A stretch of 64,000 nucleotides of DNA, from assembly GCF_024171995.1 (NCBI RefSeq), contig NZ_JAMTCT010000004.1:310001-374000 (forward strand), given 5' to 3'. Below are positions 18,122-26,953 of this stretch, piece after piece. The translations under genes and the position numbers were made by a program. The stretch comes from Promicromonospora umidemergens (lineage in GTDB: Bacteria > Actinomycetota > Actinomycetes > Actinomycetales > Cellulomonadaceae). Within the stretch, counting starts at the first letter, position 1; each line of letters begins with the position of its first letter. Below the pieces are notes generated by a model. It was not told the origin of the DNA and ran no database searches. It worked only from the letters and a program-made list of their open reading frames with translations.

Positions 18122-18931
18122 TCACCGCCCCATCCCGGCAGTGAGTCCCGCGACGATCTGGCGTGTCGCGACCAGGAACAGGAGCACCAGCGGCAGCGTG
18201 GCGATGACCAGACCGGCGAACAGCGTGGACCACGACGTCTGATACTCCCCGAAGAACGTGGTCAGGCCGACCGGCAGCGTGTACAGGTCGCGGTCCCGCA
18301 CGAGGATCAGCGGGTAGAAGAAGTCGTTCCAGATGGGCACGAAGCGGAAGACCACCACCGTGGCGACCGCCGGCCGCACGAGCGGCAGCAGGACCGACCA
18401 GAAGGTGCGCAGCGGTCCGGCACCGTCGATCCGGGCGGCGTCCTCCAGCTCGTCAGGGAGCTGACGCAGGAACGTGGCCAGGACGAACACGGAGAACGGG
18501 ATCGACACGGCCGAGTAGACCAGGATCAGACCGGTCCGGGTCGAGGCCAGCCCGATTGTGTCGAGCAGGTAGAAGATCGGCACGATCATGAGGAACACGG
18601 GCATCATCAGGCCCGACACGAAGACCTGCTCGATGACGCCCATGAGCCGCGACCGGGACCGCGCGAGCGCGTACGCCGCCAGCAGCGACACCGCGGTGGA
18701 CAGGGCGACCGACGCCGTGGTGACCAGGACCGAGTTGAGGAAGTAGGTGGAGAACGACGCCTCGACCCACGCCTCGCGGTAGGCGTCGAACGACGGGCTG
18801 ACCGGCAGGCCGAGCGGCTCGGCCACGAGCTCCTGATCGGTCCGGAACGAGTTCCAGACCATGATCAGCAGCGGCACCAGCGCGACCACGGCGTAGCCCG
18901 ACAGCACGACGTTCACGCCCACCCGTCTCAC
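18122..18931 (-). CDS. Carbohydrate ABC transporter permease (MalG/type 2 family)
   Basis: Integral membrane permease of 269 residues with about six hydrophobic segments. The EAA loop that contacts the ATPase is 'LPDELEDAARIDGAGPLRTF'. It pairs with the MalF-type permease at 18928-19848, overlapping its stop by the GTGA arrangement. The importer lacks its own ATPase gene here, which is common in actinobacteria because one shared MsiK-type ATPase serves several systems. The start GTG 18931 is fixed by the overlap; longer frames upstream are shadows of the neighbouring permease. Confidence 0.88.
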   Translation of the reverse strand: MRRVGVNVVLSGYAVVALVPLLIMVWNSFRTDQELVAEPLGLPVSPSFDAYREAWVEASFSTYFLNSVLVTTASVALSTAVSLLAAYALARSRSRLMGVIEQVFVSGLMMPVFLMIVPIFYLLDTIGLASTRTGLILVYSAVSIPFSVFVLATFLRQLPDELEDAARIDGAGPLRTFWSVLLPLVRPAVATVVVFRFVPIWNDFFYPLILVRDRDLYTLPVGLTTFFGEYQTSWSTLFAGLVIATLPLVLLFLVATRQIVAGLTAGMGR

Positions 18932-19848
18932 GTCAGCCTCCGCTCGACGCGGCGGAACCACCGGGTGAACAGCACCGACACGCCCACGATCACGACGAAC
19001 AGCACGATCGCCACGGCGGACGAGACACCTATCGCGTTGGAGGCCCCCGAGCCGAAGGCCGTGCGGTAGAAGAGGAGCGACATGACGTCGGTCGCGCCGG
19101 CCGGGCTGCCGTTGGACCCGCCGAGGGCGTACGGGATGGGGAACGCCTCCATGGAGAAGATGAACGTCAGCACGCTCACCGTGCCGATCACCGGCAGGAG
19201 CATGGGCAGGGTGACGTGCCAGAACCGCTGGCGAGAGGTGGCGCCGTCGAGCATCGCGGCCTCCTCCATCGTGGGGTCCAGCGACCCGAGCGCGGCGCCG
19301 TAGACCAGGAGCGGGAACCCGACCCACTGCCAGGCGGTCACCAGGACCACCACCCACAGGGCGGTGTCGGGGTCGCCCAGCCAGGGCTGGGCCACGGACT
19401 CCAGGCCGACGGCGCGCAGCACCGCGTTCACCGGACCGAACAGCGGCGACAGGAGCAGCGACCACAGGTAGCCGACGACGAGCGGCGAGACCAGGTACGG
19501 CATCGTGTACAGCACCTGGAACAGGCGGCGCAGGCGCTCCCGCTTGTGCAGCGCGTACGCCAGCAGCAGGCCCACCGAGTTCTGCACGACCATCGCGCCG
19601 GCGAACAGGAGCGCGTTGTGCGCGAACGCCCGCGGCAGCTGGCTGCGGTACGGCTCGGTGGTCAGCAGCGTGACGAAGTTGTCCAGCCCCACGAACGCGT
19701 CCTGCGCGGTCCCGCGCCAGGAGAACAACGAGTAGGTCAGCGCCGTCGCCATCGGATAGAGCACGAAGACGGCGAACAGCGTGGCGGCGGGCAGCAGGAA
19801 GAGCAGTGCGACGGGCGTGGGCAGCGCCGCCGTACGACGGCGGGTCAC
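18928..19848 (-). CDS. Carbohydrate ABC transporter permease (MalF/type 1 family)
   Basis: A 306-residue membrane permease starting VTRRRTAALPTPVALLFLLP. The first hydrophobic segment and the 'YSLFSWRG' periplasmic-loop start are typical of sugar permeases. The EAA motif is 'LDPTMEEAAMLDGATSRQRF'. It overlaps the upstream binding-protein gene by GTGA and the downstream permease by GTGA, so the three genes are translationally coupled. The sugar is not predictable; no glycoside hydrolase or LacI regulator adjoins. Confidence 0.88.
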   Translation of the reverse strand: MTRRRTAALPTPVALLFLLPAATLFAVFVLYPMATALTYSLFSWRGTAQDAFVGLDNFVTLLTTEPYRSQLPRAFAHNALLFAGAMVVQNSVGLLLAYALHKRERLRRLFQVLYTMPYLVSPLVVGYLWSLLLSPLFGPVNAVLRAVGLESVAQPWLGDPDTALWVVVLVTAWQWVGFPLLVYGAALGSLDPTMEEAAMLDGATSRQRFWHVTLPMLLPVIGTVSVLTFIFSMEAFPIPYALGGSNGSPAGATDVMSLLFYRTAFGSGASNAIGVSSAVAIVLFVVIVGVSVLFTRWFRRVERRLT

Positions 19849-21149
19849 TCGCCCGGCGTCCACCAGGCCGACAGGCCGTCCTGGATGATCTGCGCAGCGC
19901 CCTCGGCGGAGGTGTCGCCGAGGAACAGCTTCTGCCCCGCCTCGCCCATGAGGTCGGTGCCGACGGGGTCGCCGTAGCGGTAGTCCACGAGCAGCAGGTA
20001 GGGCGCGGGGTTCTCCTGGTACAGGTCCCACATCTCCTGCTGGAGCGGGTCGGAGAACTCGACGCCTGGGATCGGCGAGAACTGCTTGAGCTCGTCGGCG
20101 ACCAGCTGCCCGAACTCCGGCGTCGCCAGCCAGTTCAGCAGCGTCTCCGCCTCCTCGGGGTGCTCGGTGGTGGCCGAGAGGCCCCAGCTGCCGTCGGCAT
20201 ACCCGGCGGTGACGGGATGGTCGAGGGCCGAACCGGGCGGCGGCGGCACCTGGAAGACGCCGAGGTCGAGGTCCGGGTTGGCCTCCTGGAAGAACGCCTG
20301 CTCGTACGAGCCGCCGGCGAACATCGCCGCCTGCTCGGAGGTGAACAGCACCTGCGCGTCCGTGTACGCCACGCCGGTCACGTCCTCTGGCATGTACTTC
20401 TGCAGGTCCTTGAGCGTCTGGACGGAGTCGACGTACGCGGGGTCGGTGAAGTCGGTCTCGCCGTCGCGCAGGGCCTGCTGGAAGTCGGCGCCGCCGTACT
20501 GGGCGGCCGTGAGGGCGTCGTGCACGGTGGGCACGAACCACCCGTCGCGCGCACCGACGGCCAGCGGCGTCACGTCCGTCTCCAGGAGGGTGTCGTTGAG
20601 GGCAATGAAGTCGTCCCAGGTCTCGGGCTCCTCCAGACCGTGCTCCTCGAAGATCGCCGTGTTGTAGTAGACCTGGATCGTCTGGGACGCGAGCGGCACG
20701 CCGTAGACCGCACCGTCCTCGCGGCCGCGAGCGCCGTCGAGCAGCGCGTCGTCGAAGTCACCGAGCGCGGGGACGAGGTCCTCCAGCGGCTCCAGGTTGC
20801 CGCCCTCGACGAGCGGCTGGAGCAGGCCGTAGGACCGCACCTGGGCGATGTCGGGCCCGTCGGAGCCGGTCAGGCCGGTGCGCAGGATCTGGTCGTACTC
20901 GGTGTTGAGGTGGGCCTGGAAGGTCACCGTGGTGCACGGGTTGGCCTCCTCGAAGACGTCGAAGATCTGCTCGTACGTCTTGACGTCCTCGGTGCGCCAG
21001 GACCACACGTCGAGACCGACCGCCTCGCCGTCGCACCCCTCCCTCGCTGCCGCGCCGGGCTCCGGGCTGCCCGAGGACGGCGCGCAGGCCGCGAGCGTCA
21101 GCGTCACGAGGGCTGTGGTGACTGCTGCGAGGGTGGTTCGGCGGTTCAT
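19845..21149 (-). CDS. Extracellular sugar-binding lipoprotein (family 1 solute-binding protein)
   Basis: A 434-residue secreted lipoprotein. The signal peptide ends with the lipobox LTLAAC at residues 17-22. The mature part shows the family 1 fold: VGLDVWSWRTEDVKTYEQI, then 'FEEANPCTTVTFQAH', and late 'PEEAETLLNWLATPEF'. It delivers a sugar or oligosaccharide to the two permeases downstream. Its start faces the branched-chain amino-acid-type binding protein across 181 bp; that gap carries a TTGACA that is too close to the ATG to serve as its -35 and a 10-bp palindrome CGACATGTCG at 21201-21210. Confidence 0.88.
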   Translation of the reverse strand: MNRRTTLAAVTTALVTLTLAACAPSSGSPEPGAAAREGCDGEAVGLDVWSWRTEDVKTYEQIFDVFEEANPCTTVTFQAHLNTEYDQILRTGLTGSDGPDIAQVRSYGLLQPLVEGGNLEPLEDLVPALGDFDDALLDGARGREDGAVYGVPLASQTIQVYYNTAIFEEHGLEEPETWDDFIALNDTLLETDVTPLAVGARDGWFVPTVHDALTAAQYGGADFQQALRDGETDFTDPAYVDSVQTLKDLQKYMPEDVTGVAYTDAQVLFTSEQAAMFAGGSYEQAFFQEANPDLDLGVFQVPPPPGSALDHPVTAGYADGSWGLSATTEHPEEAETLLNWLATPEFGQLVADELKQFSPIPGVEFSDPLQQEMWDLYQENPAPYLLLVDYRYGDPVGTDLMGEAGQKLFLGDTSAEGAAQIIQDGLSAWWTPGE

Positions 21150-21330
21150 GCGCCGGACGTTTCCTCTCCGCGGTCAGGGTGTCAAGCATTTGCGCTGAAT
21201 CGACATGTCGTGTCCGCACCGGAAATTGGTGCCATCGTGGCTGAGTCCGTGCCAGAATTCCCCCGCTACCGGCTTGTTCGACCTTCTCTTCCACTGCCTT
21301 GACGACGACGTCAAACCCCTGGAGACCTGT

Positions 21331-22500
21331 ATGTCGCACCGTGCTCGCGTGTTTCTCGCTGCCACCGCCGTGACCGTCACGCTCGCCGCCTGTTCGTCGG
21401 GGGGCACCGGTGACGGCGGCGGCAGCCTCGTCGGCGAGGGCACCGGCGCCGACTGCACGATCGGGTCGCCCGTGCCGGTGGGCGCGGCGCTCAGCCTCAC
21501 GGGCGCGGCCGCGAGCTACGGGGAGTCGCAGCGACAAGGCCTCGAGCTGGCCGCCGAGCAGCTGAACGCGCGGGGCGGTGTCGAGTACGAGCTGACGGTC
21601 GAGGACGACCAGACGGACCCCCGGCAGGGCATCGCCGTGTTCGAGCAGCTCACCGCGGACGACGGCGTGAGCGTGATCATCGGTCCCACTCTCTCCAACG
21701 GCGGCTTCCAGGCGCAGCCGATCGCGCAGGAGGAGGGTGTTCCGGTGCTCGCGATCTCGAACACCGCCGACGGGATCACCGAGCAGGGCGACTACATCTT
21801 CCGTGACTCGCTGACCGAGGCCCAGGTGATCCCCCAGACTGTCGCGAAGGCCAAGGAGGTCTACGGGGCCCAGAGCGCCGTCGTGATGTACAGCAACGAC
21901 GACGCCTTCACGGAGGCCGGCTACGAGGTGTTCGCGCAGGCGCTGGACGCCGAGGGCATCGAGGTCGCCGAGACCCTCGAGTTCTCCACGGCCGACACCG
22001 ACTTCCGTGCCCTGCTCACCGAGGCGAAGGCCGCCGACGCGGACCTGCTGGTGGTCTCCGGCCTCATCGAGGCGGCGATCCCGCTGGTCACGCAGGCGCG
22101 CGAGCTCGGCATCGACGTGCCGATCGTCGGCGGCAACGGCTTCAACAACCCCCAGCTGATGGCCGACGCCGGGGACGCCGCCGAGGGTGTGGTCGTCGGC
22201 GCCGCGTGGAACTCGGCGTCGGACAACCCGGAGAACACGGCGTTCCTCGCCGACTTCGAGGAGAAGCACGGGTCGCAGCCCGACCAGTTCGCGGCCCAGG
22301 CCTTCGCGGGTCTCATGCTGATCGACACCGCCGTGCGGGCCTCGTGCTCGGGCGAGCGGGACGCGATCAAGGACGGCCTCGGCACGATCGACGGCGTGCC
22401 GTCGGTGCTGGGCGAGCTGACCATCAACGACGCACGGGACGCCGAGCACGAGGCAGTGGTGCAGATCGTCGAAGACGGCACGTTCACCGTGCTCGACTGA
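21331..22500 (+). CDS. Branched-chain amino-acid-type ABC transporter substrate-binding lipoprotein (LivJ-like)
   Basis: Secreted lipoprotein of 389 residues with lipobox TLAAC at residues 17-21. The Leu/Ile/Val-binding fold is clear: 'GAALSLTGAAASYGESQRQG' at the mature start, 'VIIGPTLSNGGFQAQPIAQE', and 'VPIVGGNGFNNPQLM'. ATG 21331 lies after TGGAGACCTGT; the frame extends upstream without support. It is followed at 13 bp by the LivH permease. Members of this family bind branched-chain amino acids, amides, urea or aromatic acids, so the ligand is uncertain. Confidence 0.88.
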   Translation: MSHRARVFLAATAVTVTLAACSSGGTGDGGGSLVGEGTGADCTIGSPVPVGAALSLTGAAASYGESQRQGLELAAEQLNARGGVEYELTVEDDQTDPRQGIAVFEQLTADDGVSVIIGPTLSNGGFQAQPIAQEEGVPVLAISNTADGITEQGDYIFRDSLTEAQVIPQTVAKAKEVYGAQSAVVMYSNDDAFTEAGYEVFAQALDAEGIEVAETLEFSTADTDFRALLTEAKAADADLLVVSGLIEAAIPLVTQARELGIDVPIVGGNGFNNPQLMADAGDAAEGVVVGAAWNSASDNPENTAFLADFEEKHGSQPDQFAAQAFAGLMLIDTAVRASCSGERDAIKDGLGTIDGVPSVLGELTINDARDAEHEAVVQIVEDGTFTVLD

Positions 22501-22513
22501 GCGCCCCACCACC

Positions 22514-23389
22514 ATGCAACAGCTGCTCAACGGGCTCTTCATCGGCTCGATCTACGCGCTCTTCGCCGTCGGGTTCGCGCTGGTGTTCGGCATCCTCGAC
22601 CGCCTCAACCTGGCCCACCCTGCGGTGTTCGCGGCCTCGGCCTTCATCGGTATCGAGCTGGTCACCGTGGGCGGGCTGCCCTTCTGGGCGGCCCTGCCTG
22701 CGGTCGCCGTGGTGGGCGCGCTCCTGGGGCTGATCGTCGAACGGGTGGCGTTCCGACCGCTCAAGGGCCGGGCCGACGCCCACTTCGCCGGCCTGATCTC
22801 CTCCATCGCGGTGGCGGGAATGCTGATCGCGCTGCTCCAGTGGCGGTACGGCGCCGAGACCCGCCGCTTTCCAGCCGACACGTTCCCGGCCGTCCGGTTC
22901 GACGTGCTCGGCGCCCAGGTCACGCTGCTGCAGGTGGTCATCGTCGGCATCTGCCTCACGCTGGTGGTGGGGCTGACCTGGCTGGTCGCTCGCAGCCGGC
23001 TCGGCCGGGGCATGCGCGCCGTCGCCGAGAACCCGACGGCGGCGCGCGTGCTGGGCGTGAACGTGGACCGGGTCACCGCGACGACGTTCGCGATCTCGGC
23101 GGCGCTCGGGGCGGTCGCGGGCGCGCTGTTCGCGATGAACGTGAACTCGGCGCAGCTCGGCATGGGGTCGGCGATCGAGCTCAAGGGGCTCGCGGTCATC
23201 GTGGTGGGCGGCATGGGCTCGCTGCCCGGTGCGCTCGTCGGCGGGATCCTGCTCGGGGTGGCCGAGGTGTTCGCCGTGCAGTACCTGGGCTCCGCGTGGC
23301 GTGACCTGATCGCCTTCGCCCTGCTGTTCGGGATCCTGCTGCTGCGGCCGCAAGGGCTGTTCGGCGGACGTCGGGCGCGGCAGGTCTGA
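22514..23389 (+). CDS. livH: Branched-chain amino-acid-type ABC transporter permease LivH
   Basis: A 291-residue membrane protein beginning MQQLLNGLFIGSIYALFAVG, the typical LivH start, with about eight hydrophobic segments. 'VAENPTAARVLGVNVDRV' corresponds to the cytoplasmic coupling loop and 'GGMGSLPGALVGGILLGVAE' to the C-terminal permease motif. Its stop overlaps the next ATG by one base (TGATG). Confidence 0.9.
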   Translation: MQQLLNGLFIGSIYALFAVGFALVFGILDRLNLAHPAVFAASAFIGIELVTVGGLPFWAALPAVAVVGALLGLIVERVAFRPLKGRADAHFAGLISSIAVAGMLIALLQWRYGAETRRFPADTFPAVRFDVLGAQVTLLQVVIVGICLTLVVGLTWLVARSRLGRGMRAVAENPTAARVLGVNVDRVTATTFAISAALGAVAGALFAMNVNSAQLGMGSAIELKGLAVIVVGGMGSLPGALVGGILLGVAEVFAVQYLGSAWRDLIAFALLFGILLLRPQGLFGGRRARQV

Positions 23390-25086
23390 TGCTCACCGAG
23401 TCGACGGTCACCTTCATCGCGCTCGGCGCGATCTTCGCCTTCTCGTTCTACGCCGTCCTGAACGCGGGGCAGCTCAGCCTGGGCCAGGCCGGCTTCGCGT
23501 CGGTCGCCGCGTACACCTCGGTGCTCCTGGCACCGGACCCCGACGTCGTGGGCGACCTTGCTGCCCTCCTGATCGCCCTGGTCATCGGCATGACGGCGGG
23601 GACGGTGGCCGCCGTCGTGCTGGGGCTGCCGACCATGCACCTGAGGGGCGTGTTCCTCGCCATCGCCACCCTCGGGTTCGCCGAGGCGGTGCGCATCTTC
23701 CTGCTCAACGCCGAGTGGACGGGCGGCGCGCAGGGCCTGTCCGTGCCCAAGATCGTCACGCCCGCGATCGCCTGGGTCGTGCTGGCGATCGTCGCCTACT
23801 GGTTCTGGCGGTCCGGTCCCACCCGGTACGGCCGGGCGCTGGAGGCCATCCGCGAGGACGAGCTCGCGGCGGGTGCCATGGGGATCGACGTCGGCAGGCA
23901 CCGCCTCGGGGCGTTCGCGACGGCCGGTGCGGTGGCCGGGCTCTACGGCGTGCTGTGGGCGTACACCGTGCGCCTGGTCGCGCCGGCCGACTTCGGGTTC
24001 ACCGCCGCCATCGACGGGCTGGTCACCGCGATGGTGGGCGGCACGACGATGTTCGTCGGGCCCGTGGTGGGCAGCGCGTTCCTCACGGTCATCCCCGAGA
24101 TCCAGCGCGCCCTGGGCGTCGAGGCCGGCTGGATCCGGCCGTTCGTCGCCGGCCTGCTGCTGCTCGTCGTCATCCTGTTCCTGCCCGGCGGGCTCGCCGG
24201 CCGGATCCCCCGGCGGATCCGGGTTCCGGACCTCGACGGCCGCGGCAGCGGCAGCGGCAGCGACGACGGCGGCAGCAGCGACGACGGCGCCGACCTGCGC
24301 ACGCGCGAGCACGCCCCGCGCGGCGACGTCGTGGCGCGGCTGAGCGGGCTGAGCAAGGACTACGGCGGCGTGCACGCGGTGCGCGGCGTCGACCTCGAGG
24401 TCCGCAGCGGCGAGCTGCTCGGGCTGATCGGGCCCAACGGCGCGGGCAAGACGACGCTCGTGAACATGCTCAGCGGGCTCGTCGCGCCGTCGTCGGGCAC
24501 GGCGAGCGTGCTCGGCGTGACCGCCGGACGCGCGCCGGTGCACCGCGTGGCCGCCGCCGGTGTGAGCCGCACGTTCCAGCACTCCAAGCTCTTCGACCGG
24601 CTCTCCGCGCTGGAGAACGTGCTGGTCGGCGGGCACCTCGTGACGAGGCCGACGCTGCTGCGGCGGCTGCTCTGGCTGCCGTCGGCGCGACGCGACGAGC
24701 AGGCAGCGCTCACCCACGCCGCCCGGTGCCTGCGCCGGGTCGGCATGCTGGAGGCGGCCACCACCCGCGCCGGCGCCCTCTCGTACGGCGACCAGCGGCG
24801 GCTCGAGATCGCCCGGGCGCTCGCCGCCGACCCGAGCCTGCTCATCCTGGACGAGCCCGCCGCCGGCATGAACCAGGTGGAGGCCGGCGAGCTCGCCCAC
24901 CTCATCCGCTCGCTGGCCGACGACGGCCTCGCCGTGCTGCTCATCGAGCACAACGTCGGGCTCGTGCGGCAGGTCTGCGACCGGGTAGTGGTGCTGAACT
25001 TCGGCGAGGTCATCGCCACCGGCGCACCGTCGGACGTCGCCGCCGACCCCCGGGTGGTCGAGGCATATCTCGGGACGGAGGCCTGA
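23389..25086 (+). CDS. LivM-LivG fusion: branched-chain-type permease joined to ATPase
   Basis: A single 565-residue protein. Residues 1 to about 275 are a LivM-type permease ('YAVLNAGQLSLGQAGFASV', 'VGGTTMFVGPVVGSAFL'). A Gly/Ser/Asp linker (about 280-305) follows, then a LivG-type ATPase with Walker A GPNGAGKT, signature LSYGDQ, Walker B LLILDEP and H-loop IEHN. Usually the two are separate genes. The fusion fixes one ATPase per LivM, with LivF (next gene) expected to pair with LivH. No frameshift or internal stop is present, so the fusion is real in this sequence. Confidence 0.9.
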   Translation: MLTESTVTFIALGAIFAFSFYAVLNAGQLSLGQAGFASVAAYTSVLLAPDPDVVGDLAALLIALVIGMTAGTVAAVVLGLPTMHLRGVFLAIATLGFAEAVRIFLLNAEWTGGAQGLSVPKIVTPAIAWVVLAIVAYWFWRSGPTRYGRALEAIREDELAAGAMGIDVGRHRLGAFATAGAVAGLYGVLWAYTVRLVAPADFGFTAAIDGLVTAMVGGTTMFVGPVVGSAFLTVIPEIQRALGVEAGWIRPFVAGLLLLVVILFLPGGLAGRIPRRIRVPDLDGRGSGSGSDDGGSSDDGADLRTREHAPRGDVVARLSGLSKDYGGVHAVRGVDLEVRSGELLGLIGPNGAGKTTLVNMLSGLVAPSSGTASVLGVTAGRAPVHRVAAAGVSRTFQHSKLFDRLSALENVLVGGHLVTRPTLLRRLLWLPSARRDEQAALTHAARCLRRVGMLEAATTRAGALSYGDQRRLEIARALAADPSLLILDEPAAGMNQVEAGELAHLIRSLADDGLAVLLIEHNVGLVRQVCDRVVVLNFGEVIATGAPSDVAADPRVVEAYLGTEA

Positions 25087-25087
25087 C

Positions 25088-25801
25088 ATGACCGAACCAG
25101 TGCTCGAGGTCGAGAACCTCTCGGTCCGCTACGGCCGCGTCGAGGCGGTGCGTGACGTGTCGTTCAGCGTGGCGGAAGGCTCGCTGGTGACGCTCGTGGG
25201 CGCGAACGGCGCCGGGAAGTCGACGATCATCAACGCGGTGTCCGGCATCGTGCGACCGCACAAGGGTCGCGTCCGGTTCCGCGGGGCCGACATCACGCGC
25301 GCACCCGCCCACAAGCTGGTGGCACGCGGCCTGGTCCAGGTTCCCGAGGGCCGCCAGATCCTCGCCTCCCTGACCGTCGCCGAGAACCTCGCGATGGGCG
25401 GTTGGCACCGCGGACGCGGCGCGGCCCGCACGATCGACGAGATGTACCAGCGGTTCGGGGTGCTGGCCGAGCGCCGTGACCTGCCCGCCGGGACGCTCTC
25501 CGGCGGCGAGCAGCAGATGCTCGCCATCGCGCGCGCCCTCGTGGCCGAACCGCGACTGCTGCTCCTGGACGAGCCCTCCATGGGCCTCGCGCCGCTCGTG
25601 GTGAACGAGGTGTTCAGCGTCGTGGAGCAGATCCGTGCGACCGGCACCACCGTGGTCCTCGTCGAGCAGAACGCGCGTCGCGCCCTGCGCGCCGCCGATC
25701 ACGGCTACGTGCTGCGCACGGGCGAGGTGGTCCGCTCGGGTCCGGCGGCCGAGCTGCTGGCCGACGACGACGTGGTGCGCGCGTACCTCGGGACAGCCTG
25801 A
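25088..25801 (+). CDS. livF: Branched-chain amino-acid-type ABC transporter ATPase LivF
   Basis: A 237-residue ATPase with Walker A GANGAGKS, signature LSGGEQ, Walker B LLLLDEPSMG and H-loop VEQN. 'ARGLVQVPEGRQILASLTV' is the LivF hallmark. It begins one base after the LivM-LivG stop and completes the transporter. Confidence 0.92.
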   Translation: MTEPVLEVENLSVRYGRVEAVRDVSFSVAEGSLVTLVGANGAGKSTIINAVSGIVRPHKGRVRFRGADITRAPAHKLVARGLVQVPEGRQILASLTVAENLAMGGWHRGRGAARTIDEMYQRFGVLAERRDLPAGTLSGGEQQMLAIARALVAEPRLLLLDEPSMGLAPLVVNEVFSVVEQIRATGTTVVLVEQNARRALRAADHGYVLRTGEVVRSGPAAELLADDDVVRAYLGTA

Positions 25802-25806
25802 ACCGG

Positions 25807-26340
25807 ATGCCTGATTCTGCGCACTCCTCGTTCTGGAGGGAGGTCGTGCACCTCTCCCTGCTGATCGCCGGGCTCCCGCTGACTGTGCTTGCCGGAGGTA
25901 TGGGGGTGGCGATGCTCGTCGTGGCTCCCGATTCATCTGGATACGCCCCTCTGTTGGCAAACACGAGTGCTCTCGGATTTCCGGTCATCGCTTCTGTTGT
26001 CGTTGTCACGTCGCAGCTGATCGCTCCCGGACTGCGACTCGACCCAGCGTCTGCGCCGGGCGCGCACCGCTCACGACAGCCGCTTGCCGGCTGGATGCTG
26101 ATGATCTCAGCCGTGTCGACGTCGTGGATCATCTCCGAGTTCTCCGGGACGGGGATCGACAGCGATCGCCAGGCCAACGGGATGGTTTTCGAGGAATTGC
26201 TGCTCGACTGTTGGCCGCTGCTCCTCTCAGCAGCTGCAATGGTTCTCTGCGGCGTGCTGTTTCGCCTGACCGTCGTCTCCAGAGTTGTTCCGGTCGCCTT
26301 GTTCGTGGTTGCCGTCGCCGCCCAGCGAGGCCTGTGGTAG
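25807..26340 (+). CDS. Small membrane protein of unknown function
   Basis: I do not recognise this 177-residue protein. It has about four hydrophobic segments (near residues 16-40, 55-72, 93-110 and 133-172) and a short soluble N-terminus (MPDSAHSSFWREV). It starts 5 bp after livF and may be read through from it. Its codon use is noticeably richer in A/T at third positions than the neighbours, which suggests transfer or relaxed selection. Its 3' side opens into repeat array A. Confidence 0.5.
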   Translation: MPDSAHSSFWREVVHLSLLIAGLPLTVLAGGMGVAMLVVAPDSSGYAPLLANTSALGFPVIASVVVVTSQLIAPGLRLDPASAPGAHRSRQPLAGWMLMISAVSTSWIISEFSGTGIDSDRQANGMVFEELLLDCWPLLLSAAAMVLCGVLFRLTVVSRVVPVALFVVAVAAQRGLW

Positions 26341-26508
26341 CAGCAACACCCCGCCCCGACCGGTACCGGCCGGCAAGGACGGCGCGGACCTGGAGCGCCG
26401 TCGCCGGATGCTCTCCCGGTACACCGCCCGCGACGATCCGGGCGATGTGCACCATGGTGCGTTCGGCGTCGAGTACCTGGGGCAGAAGTCCAGGTCGACG
26501 CCGTGGCT

Positions 26509-26922
26509 GCCGAACCGCACGTTACGAGTCACTGACGGTGCCGAACCGCACGTTGCGAGCCACCGGCGGCGCCGAACCGCAGGCAACACGTGCTCCGGCC
26601 CCTGAATGGACTCGCAACCTTCGGCTGGCGCCCCACGAGGACGGACAAGTTGCGGTTCGGCACCCCGCAGCCACCCACCCGGACACACAAGTTGCGGTTC
26701 GACACCCCGCAGCGGCGCCGAACCGCGCGTTACGAGTCACCGACGGTGCCGAGCCGCAAGCAACACGTGCAACGGCCCCTGAATCGGCTCGTAACCTTCG
26801 GCTGCCGCCCCGCGAGGACACACTGGTTGCGGTTCGGCACACGCGGGGTCGCTCCGAGACACACAACTTGCGGTTCGGCACCCCCCCAGCCGCCCACCAG
26901 GACACGCATCTTGCGGTTCGGC
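26509..26922. repeat. Repeat array A: inverted GCCGAACCGCA units around AACCTTCGGCT centres (two copies)
   Basis: The 613 bp between the membrane-protein gene and the cellulase holds no credible gene; 26341-26508 is featureless. Forward units (GCCGAACCGCA or close) start at 26509, 26540, 26571, 26717 and 26748. Centres AACCTTCGGCT start at 26616 and 26793. Reverse units (TGCGGTTCGGC) start at 26651, 26693, 26828, 26869 and 26912. Forward and reverse units are complementary and could pair across each centre. The second half repeats the first with a 177-bp period. Spacings of 24, 31, 34 and about 41 bp rule out a peptide repeat. The array lies between two convergent genes, like array B. Confidence 0.85.
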
Positions 26923-26953
26923 GGCGCGCACCGCGGCCGGCACGCGACCACAC

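Noticed and set aside
15666-18242. 858-codon plus-strand frame opposite clpP1 and tig
   Set aside because: It is antisense to well-known housekeeping genes and has no recognisable domain.
21178-21183. TTGACA as -35 box for the sugar-binding protein gene
   Set aside because: The position 17 bp further is AAACGT and the start codon is only 28 bp away, too close for a normal promoter.
26341-26953. Open frames in array A (for example 26522-26953 minus and 26590-27009 plus) as genes
   Set aside because: They arise from the repeats in several frames at once, lack ribosome-binding sites and change frame from unit to unit because spacings are not multiples of three.
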